The notes: generated by a model from the sequence alone, not told the origin. 16,639 bases of DNA from an uncultured Sphingomonas sp. (GCA_946886845.1 CAMPJH010000015.1:1-16639); one strand, 5' to 3'; positions 6,646-14,804 are shown, counted from the stretch's first letter. Translations and numbers: made by a program.

Positions 6646-7407
6646 AGCGAAAATGAGCAGGAACCCCGCCGCCATAGCGATCGCGGCCGACTGGTTGAAT
6701 TGATGGCTTTCCGCCTCGGGCACCAGCTCGGTGACTGACAGATAGAACATGCCGCCCGCGCCCGCCGCCAGCAGCAAGCCGAGCGCGGACGGCGACAGGT
6801 CGCGAAGCAAGAGCCAGCCGGCAAGCGCGGACACGAACAGGCTGAAGCCGATCAGGCTCGTCCAGAAAAAGATTCGCCGCGATGGCCGCGGCCCATGCCG
6901 GGCCAACACCAGTTCGCCGATGCTCATCGATTCGGCGAGATTGTCGATAATGATGGCAAGCCCGACCATCGCGCCGAGCGTCGGGTCGGTTGCCGCGGCG
7001 ACGCCGATGGTGAGCCCTTCGACCACTTCTTCGGCGCTGGTGCCGCCGGCGAGCACGGTGACCGCGTCGCCGCGTCCGTTCCGCCGCTGGCTTTGCCGCA
7101 GCGCCCATCGCCGCTGCTCGGCATGCTCGCCAGCGGTTACGCCGCGGTGGATGAAGAGATCGAGGCCATAGAGCAGGCCGAAACCAACCACGAAGCCGAT
7201 CAGCGCGATTGGCAGCGACGCCGAGTCCGTCGCCCGCGGCAGCATCTCGAACGCGAACGTGGCGAGCATCACTCCGGCAGCGAAGCCCACCGCGACTGAC
7301 AGAAGCAGAGTCGTCGGCTTGCGAACCAGGCCCAAGGCTCCCCCGAGCGGCGAAGCCAAAGCGCCGGCGGCGGCGATGAGCAAAAGCAGTCCGAAATCCG
7401 ATGGCAT
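6628..7407 (-). CDS. ZIP-family divalent metal transporter
   Basis: The 259-residue membrane protein has about eight hydrophobic helices and the ZIP layout: helix 1 at ~5-27, helix 2 at ~33-55, helix 3 at ~65-85, a charged loop (~88-115), then the metal-site helices. Helix 4 reads SAEEVVEGLTIGVAA (124-138) and helix 5 reads IIIDNLAESMSIG (152-164). Canonical ZIPs have HNxPEG in helix 4; here E126 and E127 stand where His-Asn is expected, while E130, N156 and E159 are kept. The intracellular loop is poor in histidine. Function is therefore inferred as uptake of a divalent cation (Zn, Fe or Mn), with metal choice uncertain. ATG 7407 (MPSDFGLLLL) is preferred over the longer frame start at 7485, which would overlap pepN. 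The start lies 7 bases after the pepN stop, so the two genes are probably one transcript. Confidence 0.83.
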   Translation of the reverse strand: MPSDFGLLLLIAAAGALASPLGGALGLVRKPTTLLLSVAVGFAAGVMLATFAFEMLPRATDSASLPIALIGFVVGFGLLYGLDLFIHRGVTAGEHAEQRRWALRQSQRRNGRGDAVTVLAGGTSAEEVVEGLTIGVAAATDPTLGAMVGLAIIIDNLAESMSIGELVLARHGPRPSRRIFFWTSLIGFSLFVSALAGWLLLRDLSPSALGLLLAAGAGGMFYLSVTELVPEAESHQFNQSAAIAMAAGFLLIFALSRVA

Positions 7408-7414
7408 GACGTGT

Positions 7415-10015
7415 CTAGGCCAGGCTTTTTGACGCCTGCTCATAGACGTCCTTCGACAGGCCCTCTGCGGCGGCGATCCGCTCAAGCTCGGCGCGCATCA
7501 GCGCGGCGCGCTGTTCCTCGAACCGGCGCCAGCGGCCGAGCGGCGGCAGCAGCCGGGCGGCAACCTGCGGGTTGAGCCTGTCGGCAGCGAGGATCAGGTC
7601 GGCGAGGAAGCGGTAGCCGCGGCCGGACGAATCATGGAACACCCACTGGTTCATTCCGAACGCACCCGCCAGCGACCGCAGCCGGTTGGGGTTCGACGGG
7701 TTGAACTGCGGGTGCTTCGCCAGCGCTTCGACCTGAGCAAGCGCGTCCGCGCGCTGCGCCGACGCCTGGACCGCGAACCATTTGTCGATGACCAGCGGAT
7801 CATCCTCGAAGCGCTCGTAAAATGCGCGCAAGGCCTGATCGCGCTGTTCCGCTTCCAGCGATGCCAGCACCGTCAAGGCGCCCTGCCGGTCGGTCATGTT
7901 GTCGGCCGAATCGAACTGCGCCTTGGCGAGTTCGGCGCCCTGTACCGGATCGCCGGCCGCGAGCAGTCCGAGGGCGACGGTGCGCAGCCGGCGCGCGCCC
8001 TTGGCTTCGCGGCTGACGTCGTCGCCTGACAGGCCCGAGGGGCGCTGTGCGTTCGTCAACTCGCCTAGCATCGCCCGGCCGATCGCCGAGCGAAGCTTCT
8101 CGCGGGCGGCGTGGATCGCATCCGGATCGACCACGGTCATCCGGTCACCGATCATGCTTTCGTTCGGCGGGAGGATCGCCTCCGCCTTATAAGCGGAATC
8201 GAGTGCGTTGGAGCGCAGCGTGTCGGCGACCGCGCGGACGACCGGCCCCAGGTCGGGCGCGCCGCCGTCCGCCTCGGCGACCAGCCAGCGCATCATCAGC
8301 TCCTGGATCGCCTCGTAGCGGGCAAAGGGGTCGGTGTCTGTCGCCGCGAGCTTCTCGAGCTCGCCGTCGCGCCGCTCGACGTCGACGTTCACGGGCGCCG
8401 AAAAGCCGCGGTTGATCGACAGCAAGGCCGGCTCGGCAATGTCCTCGAACGTGACTTTGGTCTCGGCCTGGTCGAGCAGGATCAGCCGCTCCGGCGCGAT
8501 CTCGGCGCCGCTGGCCTCGCCGATCAGCGCAGTCCTCAGCGGAATCGCCATCGGCTGCTTGACCGGCTGGCCAGGGGTTGGCGGAACGCTCTGGCCGAGG
8601 TGGAGCACGACCCTGCCGCCGGCCTGTTCGAGCCGCGCCGTGACGCGCGGCGTCCCTGCCTGCGAATACCACAGCTTGAGGTGCGACAAATCGGCTCCGC
8701 TGGCGTCCTCCAGCGCCTGGACGAAATCGTCGCAGGTCGCGGCCTCGCCGTCATGCCGGTCGAAATACAAATCGGTGCCGGCGCGGAATTTCTCGGGGCC
8801 GAGCAAGCTGTGCATCATGCCGATCAGCTCGGCGCCCTTGTTGTAGACGGTTGCCGTGTAGAAGTTCGAAATCTCGATATAGGAATCGGGCCGGACCGGG
8901 TGCGCGAGCGGCCCCGAATCCTCCTGGAACTGGAAGGCGCGAAGCGTCCGCACATCGTCGATCCGCCGGACCGCGGGGCTGCCGATGTCGGCCGAAAAGC
9001 ATTGGTCGCGATAGACGGTGAAGCCTTCCTTGAGGCTGAGCTGGAACCAGTCGCGGCAGGTGACCCGATCGCCCGACCAATTGTGGAAATATTCGTGGGC
9101 GACGACCCGGGCGATATTGTCGAAGTCGGTGTCGGTGGCGGTGTCGGGATCGGCCAGAATATAGGCCGAGTTGAAGATGTTGAGGCCCTTGTTCTCCATG
9201 GCCCCCATGTTGAAGTCGGACACGGCGACGATGTTGAACAAATCGAGGTCATATTCGCGGCCGTAGACCCGCTCGTCCCACGCCATCGCCTGCTTGAGGC
9301 TCGCCATCGCGTGGGCGGTTTTCGCCAAGTCGGCTTCGCGCACCCAGATGCCGAGCTCGACGGTTCGGCCGGACATGGTGGTGAAGCTGTCGCGATTCGC
9401 CTTGAGGTCGCCGGCGACAAGCGCGAACAGGTAGCAGGGCTTGGGGAACGGGTCCTCCCATTCGGCCCAGTGCCGGCCGTCGTCCGACTCGCCTGAAGCG
9501 ACCGGATTGCCGTTGGTCAGGAGCACCGGGAATTGGCCGCGGTTCGCCTCCATCCGGACGCGATATTTGCTGAGCACGTCGGGCCGATCGGGGAAGAAGG
9601 TGACGCGCCGGAAGCCCTCGGCCTCACACTGGGTGCAAAGGATTTCGCCGGAAGCATAAAGACCCATCAGTCTTGTGTTGGCCGCCGGGTTGATCTCGAC
9701 CTCGGTCTCGACTGTCGCTTGTTGGCCGGTCAGCGAAATGACCAGCGCCGAACCGTCCATCCGCCATTCCGAATCCTCGCCGTCGACCGCGACCCTGACC
9801 GGCACGATCCCATCGCCGTCGAGCCGCAAAGGCCGGTCGTGGGTCCCGTTGCGCTCGACAATGAGCTTGGCGCGCACTCGCGTCGCCTGCGGATCGAGGT
9901 CGAACGCCAGCTCGATGTCCGGCACGAGCCAGTCGGGCGGGCGGTAATCCTCGCGCCGGATGGTGACATGGGTGGGGCTCTGCGGAGCTTCCGCATTCAC
10001 TCGGACATCGGCCAT
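7415..10015 (-). CDS. pepN: Aminopeptidase N (M1 family zinc metallopeptidase)
   Basis: The 866-residue protein matches the usual PepN length (~870). It contains the exopeptidase motif GAMEN (271-275), which binds the free amino terminus of the substrate, and the zinc motif HEYFH (307-311) with E330 eighteen residues later (HExxH-x18-E) as third zinc ligand; E308 is the catalytic base. VYNKGAELIG further on supplies the conserved transition-state tyrosine. The C-terminal half is alpha-helical and ends in YEQASKSLA. There is no signal peptide, so it acts in the cytoplasm, removing N-terminal residues from peptides. ATG 10015 (MADVRVNAEAPQ) is chosen; the open frame runs to 10144 but those 43 codons have no homologous character and overlap the divergent protease gene. 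The ZIP transporter gene follows directly. Confidence 0.96.
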   Translation of the reverse strand: MADVRVNAEAPQSPTHVTIRREDYRPPDWLVPDIELAFDLDPQATRVRAKLIVERNGTHDRPLRLDGDGIVPVRVAVDGEDSEWRMDGSALVISLTGQQATVETEVEINPAANTRLMGLYASGEILCTQCEAEGFRRVTFFPDRPDVLSKYRVRMEANRGQFPVLLTNGNPVASGESDDGRHWAEWEDPFPKPCYLFALVAGDLKANRDSFTTMSGRTVELGIWVREADLAKTAHAMASLKQAMAWDERVYGREYDLDLFNIVAVSDFNMGAMENKGLNIFNSAYILADPDTATDTDFDNIARVVAHEYFHNWSGDRVTCRDWFQLSLKEGFTVYRDQCFSADIGSPAVRRIDDVRTLRAFQFQEDSGPLAHPVRPDSYIEISNFYTATVYNKGAELIGMMHSLLGPEKFRAGTDLYFDRHDGEAATCDDFVQALEDASGADLSHLKLWYSQAGTPRVTARLEQAGGRVVLHLGQSVPPTPGQPVKQPMAIPLRTALIGEASGAEIAPERLILLDQAETKVTFEDIAEPALLSINRGFSAPVNVDVERRDGELEKLAATDTDPFARYEAIQELMMRWLVAEADGGAPDLGPVVRAVADTLRSNALDSAYKAEAILPPNESMIGDRMTVVDPDAIHAAREKLRSAIGRAMLGELTNAQRPSGLSGDDVSREAKGARRLRTVALGLLAAGDPVQGAELAKAQFDSADNMTDRQGALTVLASLEAEQRDQALRAFYERFEDDPLVIDKWFAVQASAQRADALAQVEALAKHPQFNPSNPNRLRSLAGAFGMNQWVFHDSSGRGYRFLADLILAADRLNPQVAARLLPPLGRWRRFEEQRAALMRAELERIAAAEGLSKDVYEQASKSLA

Positions 10016-10083
10016 GGCCGTGTGCCTAGGCAGGCGCGGCCGGCTGTGCAATGCAATGGCGGGATTTGGGGATGGGGGATTGG
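10016..10083. promoter_or_regulatory. Divergent intergenic region pepN / M48 protease
   Basis: Sixty-eight bases separate the two divergent starts. The perfect 10-base palindrome TGCCTAGGCA sits at 10023-10032, only 8 bases before the pepN ATG on the minus strand. GGGGGA at 10074-10079 is the ribosome site for ATG 10084 on the plus strand. I see no convincing -35/-10 pair for either gene; promoters may lie further inside the neighbouring coding sequences. Confidence 0.4.
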
Positions 10084-11346
10084 ATGAGCCTGCTTTTGAC
10101 CACCGCCGCGGCGGTCCAGGGTTTCGACCCGGAACTGGCGACACGCGCCTATCTCGACACGCTGCAGGGCGCGGCTCGGGCCAAGTCCGATTCCTATTTC
10201 GAAGGCGGCTACTGGCTGCCGCTGTGGGGCGCGGTGGTTGCAGTCGCTGCCTACTGGGTCATGCTTCACTTCCGCTGGTCGGCAAAGTGGAGCGAATGGT
10301 CGAAGCGCGTCACCAGGCATCGCTGGCTGCAGCCGGCGCTCTACGCCCTGCCCTTCACTATCGCGGGCGCGCTGCTGACCTTGCCGTGGACGATCTACGT
10401 CGGCTTTGTGCGGGAGCACCAATATGGCCTGTCCAACCAGAGCTTCGTCGAATGGCTGACCGAATGGGGCATCCTGCTGGGCGTCGGGCTGGTCACCGGC
10501 GCGATCTTCTTCGCCATCATCTATGCGGTGATCCGCAACAGCCCGAAGCGCTGGTGGCTTTGGGGGACCGCGGCGACCACTGTCCTGCTTGCGGTCATGA
10601 TCCTGCTGGCGCCCGTCTTCCTAGAACCCCTGCTCAACAAATATACGCCGATGGAAGCCGGGCCGGTCCGTTCGGAAATCCTGCGCATCGCCCATGAGCA
10701 GGGCATCCCCGCCGACGACGTCTATGTCGTCGACGCTTCCAAGCAGACCAAGCGGATTTCCGCCAACGTCTCGGGCCTTGGACCGACGATCCGAATCGCC
10801 CTCAACGACAATTTGCTCAATCGCTCGAACCTGGCCGGGATCAAGGCGGTCATGGGCCATGAGATGGGCCATTATACGCTCAGCCACATCCAGAAGCTGC
10901 TGCTCTACCTGACGCTGATGGCGCTTGCCGCCTTCCTGATCACTTATTGGACGGTGCCGAAACTGCTGGCCCGCTATGGCGAGCGCTGGGGCGTCCGGGA
11001 TATCGCCGACCCGGCTTCGGCGCCGGTGCTTTGGGGCGTGCTGGCGGTGCTCGCCGTGCCGGGCGGGCTGATCTTCAACAGCGTCATCCGTCACCACGAG
11101 AGCGAGGCCGACGCCTTTGGTCTGGAGGCAGCGCGCGAGCCCGACGGCTTCGCGATGACCGCCATGCAGCTCAGCGAGTATCGCAAGATAGAGCCAAGCG
11201 CGATCGAGGAAATCATCTTCTACGACCATCCGTCCGGCCGCACACGGGTGCGAATGGCGATGGAGTGGAAGGCGCGGCACCTCGACGAGCTTCCGCCCGA
11301 GCAGCGGCGGATCATCGTCATGACCGCCGACGGCAAGGCGAACTAG
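10084..11346 (+). CDS. M48-family membrane zinc protease (Ste24/CAAX prenyl protease-like)
   Basis: The 420-residue protein has several membrane helices (about 45-62, 86-106, 128-150, 160-180, 272-292, 314-335) around the catalytic site HEMGH (259-263). ESEADAFGL (339-347) supplies E339 as third zinc ligand, in the ExxAD context of Ste24-like enzymes. The motif order, the N-terminal helices and the region FVREHQYGLSNQSFVEWL (108-125) fit the Ste24/CAAX-prenyl-protease branch (peptidase M48A with its N-terminal membrane domain) rather than the shorter HtpX. Bacteria lack the farnesylated CAAX substrates of yeast, so the role is probably membrane protein quality control (inference). ATG 10084 is chosen because GGGGGA lies four bases upstream; ATGs at 10051 and 10072 would add 11 or 4 residues. 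Its stop overlaps the convergent transporter stop within CTAG. Confidence 0.9.
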   Translation: MSLLLTTAAAVQGFDPELATRAYLDTLQGAARAKSDSYFEGGYWLPLWGAVVAVAAYWVMLHFRWSAKWSEWSKRVTRHRWLQPALYALPFTIAGALLTLPWTIYVGFVREHQYGLSNQSFVEWLTEWGILLGVGLVTGAIFFAIIYAVIRNSPKRWWLWGTAATTVLLAVMILLAPVFLEPLLNKYTPMEAGPVRSEILRIAHEQGIPADDVYVVDASKQTKRISANVSGLGPTIRIALNDNLLNRSNLAGIKAVMGHEMGHYTLSHIQKLLLYLTLMALAAFLITYWTVPKLLARYGERWGVRDIADPASAPVLWGVLAVLAVPGGLIFNSVIRHHESEADAFGLEAAREPDGFAMTAMQLSEYRKIEPSAIEEIIFYDHPSGRTRVRMAMEWKARHLDELPPEQRRIIVMTADGKAN

Positions 11347-12266
11347 CCGGCGTCGGGCGCGGCGACGACCGAGCGCGGCCGGCTCAGGGCGGCTATCATT
11401 CCGCCGAGCGCGAGCAGCGCTCCGGCAGCCGCCAGCGGGCTCCAGCGATAGCCCTCGAACAGGGTCGACAATGCCATGGCGATGATCGGGACGAGCACGC
11501 TCGAATAGGCCGCCTTGGCCGGGCCGATCTTGCGCACCACCGGATAATAGAGGCTGAAGGTCAGCACCGAGGCCGGCAGCGCCAGATAGACCAGGCCGAG
11601 CCAATAGCCGGGGCGCGCCTCGATGACCGGCGGGCCGGCCATGACAAGCGCGACCGCGACATTGATGGCGGCGCCGATCCCCATCGACCAGGCGAGCAGG
11701 CTGAACAACGGGAAGCGGCGGACCTTGGGCCGGGCTTGGAACACGTTCGCGGCCGCCGCGGCGACCATCCCGACCAAAGTGAAGGCGAGACCGACAAGCA
11801 GCTCGCCGACGCGCGTGGAATTGATGTTGAATTCATGCGCGAACAGCATGGCGATGCCGATGATCGCGATCAAAGAGCTCCAGAGGAATCGGCCGGTCGG
11901 GCGGTGGCCGAGGAATGCCCAGGCAAGCAAGGTGCTGGGGATTAGCAGCAGCGCGAAGAAGGTGGCGACGACGCCCGAGGTGATGTGCTGCTCGGCGAGA
12001 TAGACGGCGTTGAAGTTGATGCTGAACTGGGACAGGCCGATGACCGCCGCGGCAATCATGCCGCCTCTGCCGAGCCGCAACTCATCGCCCCGCCACCAGG
12101 CGACCGCCGCCATCGCCGTTGCGGCAATGATGAAGCGATAGGCGACCGACCATTGCGGCGGCACCGGCCCGAGCTGGTCGCGGATGACGATCCAGGTCGA
12201 TCCCCAGATGCCGGTGAAGATGATGAACGGAATGACGACCGAGAGGTCGACGCGGCGATCAGTCAC
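11343..12266 (-). CDS. DMT-superfamily transporter (EamA domains)
   Basis: The 307-residue protein is almost entirely hydrophobic, with about ten helices in two repeated EamA halves. The first half starts VIPFIIFTGIWGSTWIVIRD with the typical WGS motif in helix 1 and contains SGVVATFFALLLIPSTLLAW. The second half contains LVYLALPASVLTFSLYYPVV and AAYSSVLVPIIAMALSTLFE. Such proteins export or import small metabolites, often amino acids. GTG 12266 is chosen because it overlaps the threonine aldolase stop as GTGA (12263-12266); the longer frame to 12353 only reads through that gene. The tight coupling suggests a link to threonine, glycine or a related amino acid, like RhtA of the same family in E. 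coli, but the substrate is an inference. Confidence 0.9.
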   Translation of the reverse strand: MTDRRVDLSVVIPFIIFTGIWGSTWIVIRDQLGPVPPQWSVAYRFIIAATAMAAVAWWRGDELRLGRGGMIAAAVIGLSQFSINFNAVYLAEQHITSGVVATFFALLLIPSTLLAWAFLGHRPTGRFLWSSLIAIIGIAMLFAHEFNINSTRVGELLVGLAFTLVGMVAAAAANVFQARPKVRRFPLFSLLAWSMGIGAAINVAVALVMAGPPVIEARPGYWLGLVYLALPASVLTFSLYYPVVRKIGPAKAAYSSVLVPIIAMALSTLFEGYRWSPLAAAGALLALGGMIAALSRPRSVVAAPDAG

Positions 12267-13264
12267 AGGGCGCGGATCGCCGCGGCGAGCTTGTCGACCG
12301 CCTCGCCCTGCTGGTCCCAGCTGGTCACCAACCGAATTTCGCCTGGCCCCCAATCGTAGAAATCGAAGCCGTCCGAGCGCAGCGCCGCCGCTTCCTCGGG
12401 GCTGGCGCGAAGGAAGACCTCATTGGCTTCGACCGCATGGACGAGCCGGTCGGGCGCCGCCTTGGCTAGCGCCTGCGCGGCGGCGTTCGCGGCCCGCCCA
12501 TTGTCGAGCCACAGATCGTCCTCGAGCAGCGCCAGGATCTGCGCCGCGAGCATCCGGCCCTTGGACGACAGGTGCCCGGCCCGCTTGCGGCGCACCGCGA
12601 CCTCGTCGGCAAGCTCGGTCCGGAACAGGATCAGGGCCTCGGCATTGAGCCCGCCATTCTTGATGAACCCGAACGACAAGGCGTCGACCCCGGCGCGCCA
12701 GGTCAGGTCGGCGGGACTCTCCCCGGTCGTTGCCACCGCATTGGCGAAGCGCGCGCCGTCCATGTGCAGGCTGAGGCCTCGCGATCGCGCCAGCTCGCCG
12801 ATCGCCGCAACTTCGCCGGCGCGGTAAGCGAGGCCACATTCGGTGGCGTTGGTGATCGAGATTGCCGCCGGCTGCACCTGATGGACGTCGTCACGAATCC
12901 GGTCACAGGCGGCGGCAACGGCGTCCCGCGTGATCTTCGCGCCAGGTCCGTCGAGCAGCATCAGCTTGGCGCCGCCGGTGAAGAAGCCCGGCGCGCCCGC
13001 CTCGTCGACCTCGATATGCGCGTCCTTGTGGCAGAGAATGCCGCGGTAGGGCGGGCACAGCGCGGCGAGCGCCAGGCAATTGGCGGCGGTGCCGGTGCTC
13101 ACCCATAGCGCCCGCACTTCGGTCTCGAACAAGTCGGAAAAAGCGCCGTCGAGGCGGCTGCTCCACTCGTCGCCGTCATACGGCGCGTCGAGCCGGTTCG
13201 ATCGTTCAATCGCCTCGATCACCTTCGGGTGGGCGGCGGCCGCATTGTCCGAGACGAAGCGCAT
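12263..13264 (-). CDS. ltaE: Low-specificity L-threonine aldolase-type PLP enzyme
   Basis: The 333-residue protein is a fold-type I PLP enzyme of the threonine aldolase/beta-eliminating lyase group. It splits L-threonine or L-allo-threonine into glycine and acetaldehyde. The start RFVSDNAAAAHPKVIEAI is the family N-terminus. H83 in DAHIEVDEAGAPGF stacks on the PLP ring, HMDGAR at 167-172 supplies D169 (PLP nitrogen) and R172, and K202 in FGFIKNGG is the lysine that carries PLP. STGTAANCLAL (56-66) holds the phosphate-binding turn. ATG 13264 is chosen, with GGGG six bases upstream; an in-frame TTG at 13276 would add four residues. The gene lies 37 bases downstream of the GH43 gene and overlaps the DMT transporter gene. 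Other beta-hydroxy amino acids are possible substrates. Confidence 0.92.
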   Translation of the reverse strand: MRFVSDNAAAAHPKVIEAIERSNRLDAPYDGDEWSSRLDGAFSDLFETEVRALWVSTGTAANCLALAALCPPYRGILCHKDAHIEVDEAGAPGFFTGGAKLMLLDGPGAKITRDAVAAACDRIRDDVHQVQPAAISITNATECGLAYRAGEVAAIGELARSRGLSLHMDGARFANAVATTGESPADLTWRAGVDALSFGFIKNGGLNAEALILFRTELADEVAVRRKRAGHLSSKGRMLAAQILALLEDDLWLDNGRAANAAAQALAKAAPDRLVHAVEANEVFLRASPEEAAALRSDGFDFYDWGPGEIRLVTSWDQQGEAVDKLAAAIRAL

Positions 13265-13301
13265 GCGCCGCCCCAACCCTATCGGCCCGGCGATGGCAAG
13301 G

Positions 13302-14756
13302 TCAGATAATCGACACGCCGGCGGGGCCGAAGCCGAGCCGCGCGGTCAGCAGGGCGCGGAACACGTTGTAGCCGCCGGTGCCGGGGAAAAAGGCATGGAA
13401 GAAGATCTGCGACGTGCCGTCTGGCCCTTGCGCGATCGACGGATGACCGGGCGCCGACCAGCTCTTGCCCGACCTGATCAGCGGCTCCTCCCGCTTGCGG
13501 AACGGCCCGAGCGGATGGTTGGCGACCGCGACCCCGATGCCATATGCGGGATCGGTGAAGTCGTTGGCGGCGTAGAATAGCCAGTAGCGCCCGTCCTGCT
13601 TCCACAGAAACGGCCCTTCGACCAAATGCCCTTCCCACTCTAGGTCATTGGAAAGCACGGTTACTGGCGAGCCGACAAAGCTTTCGCCATCGGCCGACAG
13701 GCGCTGCGCCATGATCGGGGTGCGCATCGCGTCGATCACCTCCTGCGCGTCGCCGGAGCTTTCGAGCATTTCGCGCAGCCGCTTCCACGATCCGACCGCG
13801 GCGCGGATGAAGGTCTGCATCAGGAAGAAGCGCTCGATCGGGCGACGCGGCGCGGCCCAGGGCACCACCGCGGCAGCGAAGCGCGCAGTGCGGCGGTCCT
13901 GCTCGGAGCTGAAAATTCGGTCGATCAGCTCGGGCCGTTCGCGCAGCAAGGCGGCAAGCTTGCGCGGCCAGATGCCGTTGCGGTCCTCCTTCCAGAACAA
14001 ATAACGCTCGCCGTCCTCGTCGACGAACAAGTGGCCGTCGATCACTCCGCCGGTCAGCAGCGGCCGGCCGAGATCGGCCCACGGCCCCTGCGGCGACTTG
14101 GCTTTGGCAAGCCCGATCCCCAGCACATGCGACCTGTCGCGCGCCGTGTAGACCAGCCAATATTCGTCGCCGACGCGGGCAATCTCGGGCGCCCAAAAAT
14201 CGCCGCTTCGAACGCCGTAGGTCGTCCACTCGGGTGCCTCACCCTCGGCGAAACAGAAGCCGACGTGCCGCCACTGCACGAGGTCGTCCGAGTGCAGCAG
14301 CGGAAAAGCGTCGAGCGCGTCGTTCGATGTCGCAGTGAGGTAATATCCCTCGTCGGTCTTGATGACGGCCGGATCGCCATAGCCGGAGAGGATTTTCGGG
14401 TGGATGGATTCGGTCAGCAGCGGCCGCCACGGTGGGTCGTCGGAATCGCCGGCGGCTGCGGCGGGGGTCTCGGGCAGCCGGGTGCCGAAATCCTCGCCGA
14501 GCTGCGCATAGAATTTCAAGAAATCCCCCTGGTCGCGTCCGGAGAGGGCATAAACCTTGGTCTTTCCGCCGCCTCGAACGGCAATCGTCAGGCCTTCGCC
14601 GTCATCGGCCAGCTCGACGTCGAAATGCGTGAGTTCGGCAGCCACGGAGGCGCGGGACTGGGCCTTCCGCCGCCTCAGATTCTCGCGCAACGCTGCAGCA
14701 AGCCGTTGTTCGCGCTCGCCTTTTCTTGAGTCGTCCTTCTCTTTCACCGATCCCAT
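13302..14756 (-). CDS. GH43-like glycosidase with basic N-terminal segment and helical insertion
   Basis: The 484-residue protein holds a five-bladed-propeller glycosidase of the GH43 type from ~112 on. The three acidic residues fit: D128 (GDPAVI, base), D240 (VIDGHLFVDEDG, pKa modulator) and E380 (LVEGPFLW, acid), with H438 in APGHPS and blade repeats GYYLTATS, EYWLVYTA, RYLFWKED and RYWLFYAAND. GH43 enzymes cut arabinan, xylan and related glycans. Three points are odd. There is no signal peptide, so it should be cytoplasmic. Residues 1-37 are highly charged and helical (REQRLAAALRENLRRRKAQ) and are followed by a small domain (~42-92) that is not GH43. Residues ~262-350, between D240 and E380, form an Arg-rich helical insertion. 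No Shine-Dalgarno site is seen before ATG 14756, but no other early ATG exists. Substrate is unknown. Confidence 0.82.
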   Translation of the reverse strand: MGSVKEKDDSRKGEREQRLAAALRENLRRRKAQSRASVAAELTHFDVELADDGEGLTIAVRGGGKTKVYALSGRDQGDFLKFYAQLGEDFGTRLPETPAAAAGDSDDPPWRPLLTESIHPKILSGYGDPAVIKTDEGYYLTATSNDALDAFPLLHSDDLVQWRHVGFCFAEGEAPEWTTYGVRSGDFWAPEIARVGDEYWLVYTARDRSHVLGIGLAKAKSPQGPWADLGRPLLTGGVIDGHLFVDEDGERYLFWKEDRNGIWPRKLAALLRERPELIDRIFSSEQDRRTARFAAAVVPWAAPRRPIERFFLMQTFIRAAVGSWKRLREMLESSGDAQEVIDAMRTPIMAQRLSADGESFVGSPVTVLSNDLEWEGHLVEGPFLWKQDGRYWLFYAANDFTDPAYGIGVAVANHPLGPFRKREEPLIRSGKSWSAPGHPSIAQGPDGTSQIFFHAFFPGTGGYNVFRALLTARLGFGPAGVSII

Positions 14757-14774
14757 TTAGCTGTTCACGTCGGG

Positions 14775-14804
14775 TTGACAGTCCGACCGCCGAATGGCCA
14801 TAGG
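14775..14804 (+). promoter_or_regulatory. Probable promoter of tRNA-Thr
   Basis: A perfect -35 box TTGACA (14775-14780) is followed after 18 bases by CATAGG (14799-14804), a weak -10 box. Transcription would start near 14811, about 14 bases before the mature tRNA. A strong TTGAC-type -35 with a poor -10 is common for stable-RNA promoters of alphaproteobacteria. The region 14757-14824 also lies upstream of the divergent GH43 gene. Confidence 0.55.

Noticed and set aside
8111..9496. Long plus-strand open frame of 461 codons inside pepN
   Set aside because: It is antisense to the conserved catalytic part of pepN, is Arg/Asp/Val-rich without any recognisable motif, and arises from GC-rich codon bias.
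10016..10144. N-terminal extension of pepN by 43 codons
   Set aside because: Pro/Ser/Arg-rich sequence, unlike any PepN N-terminus, and it would overlap the start of the divergent protease; ATG 10015 fits the usual family length.
14640..14756. Separate small basic protein upstream of the GH43 domain
   Set aside because: The frame is continuous into the glycosidase without a stop or a second start, so it is kept as one fused protein.
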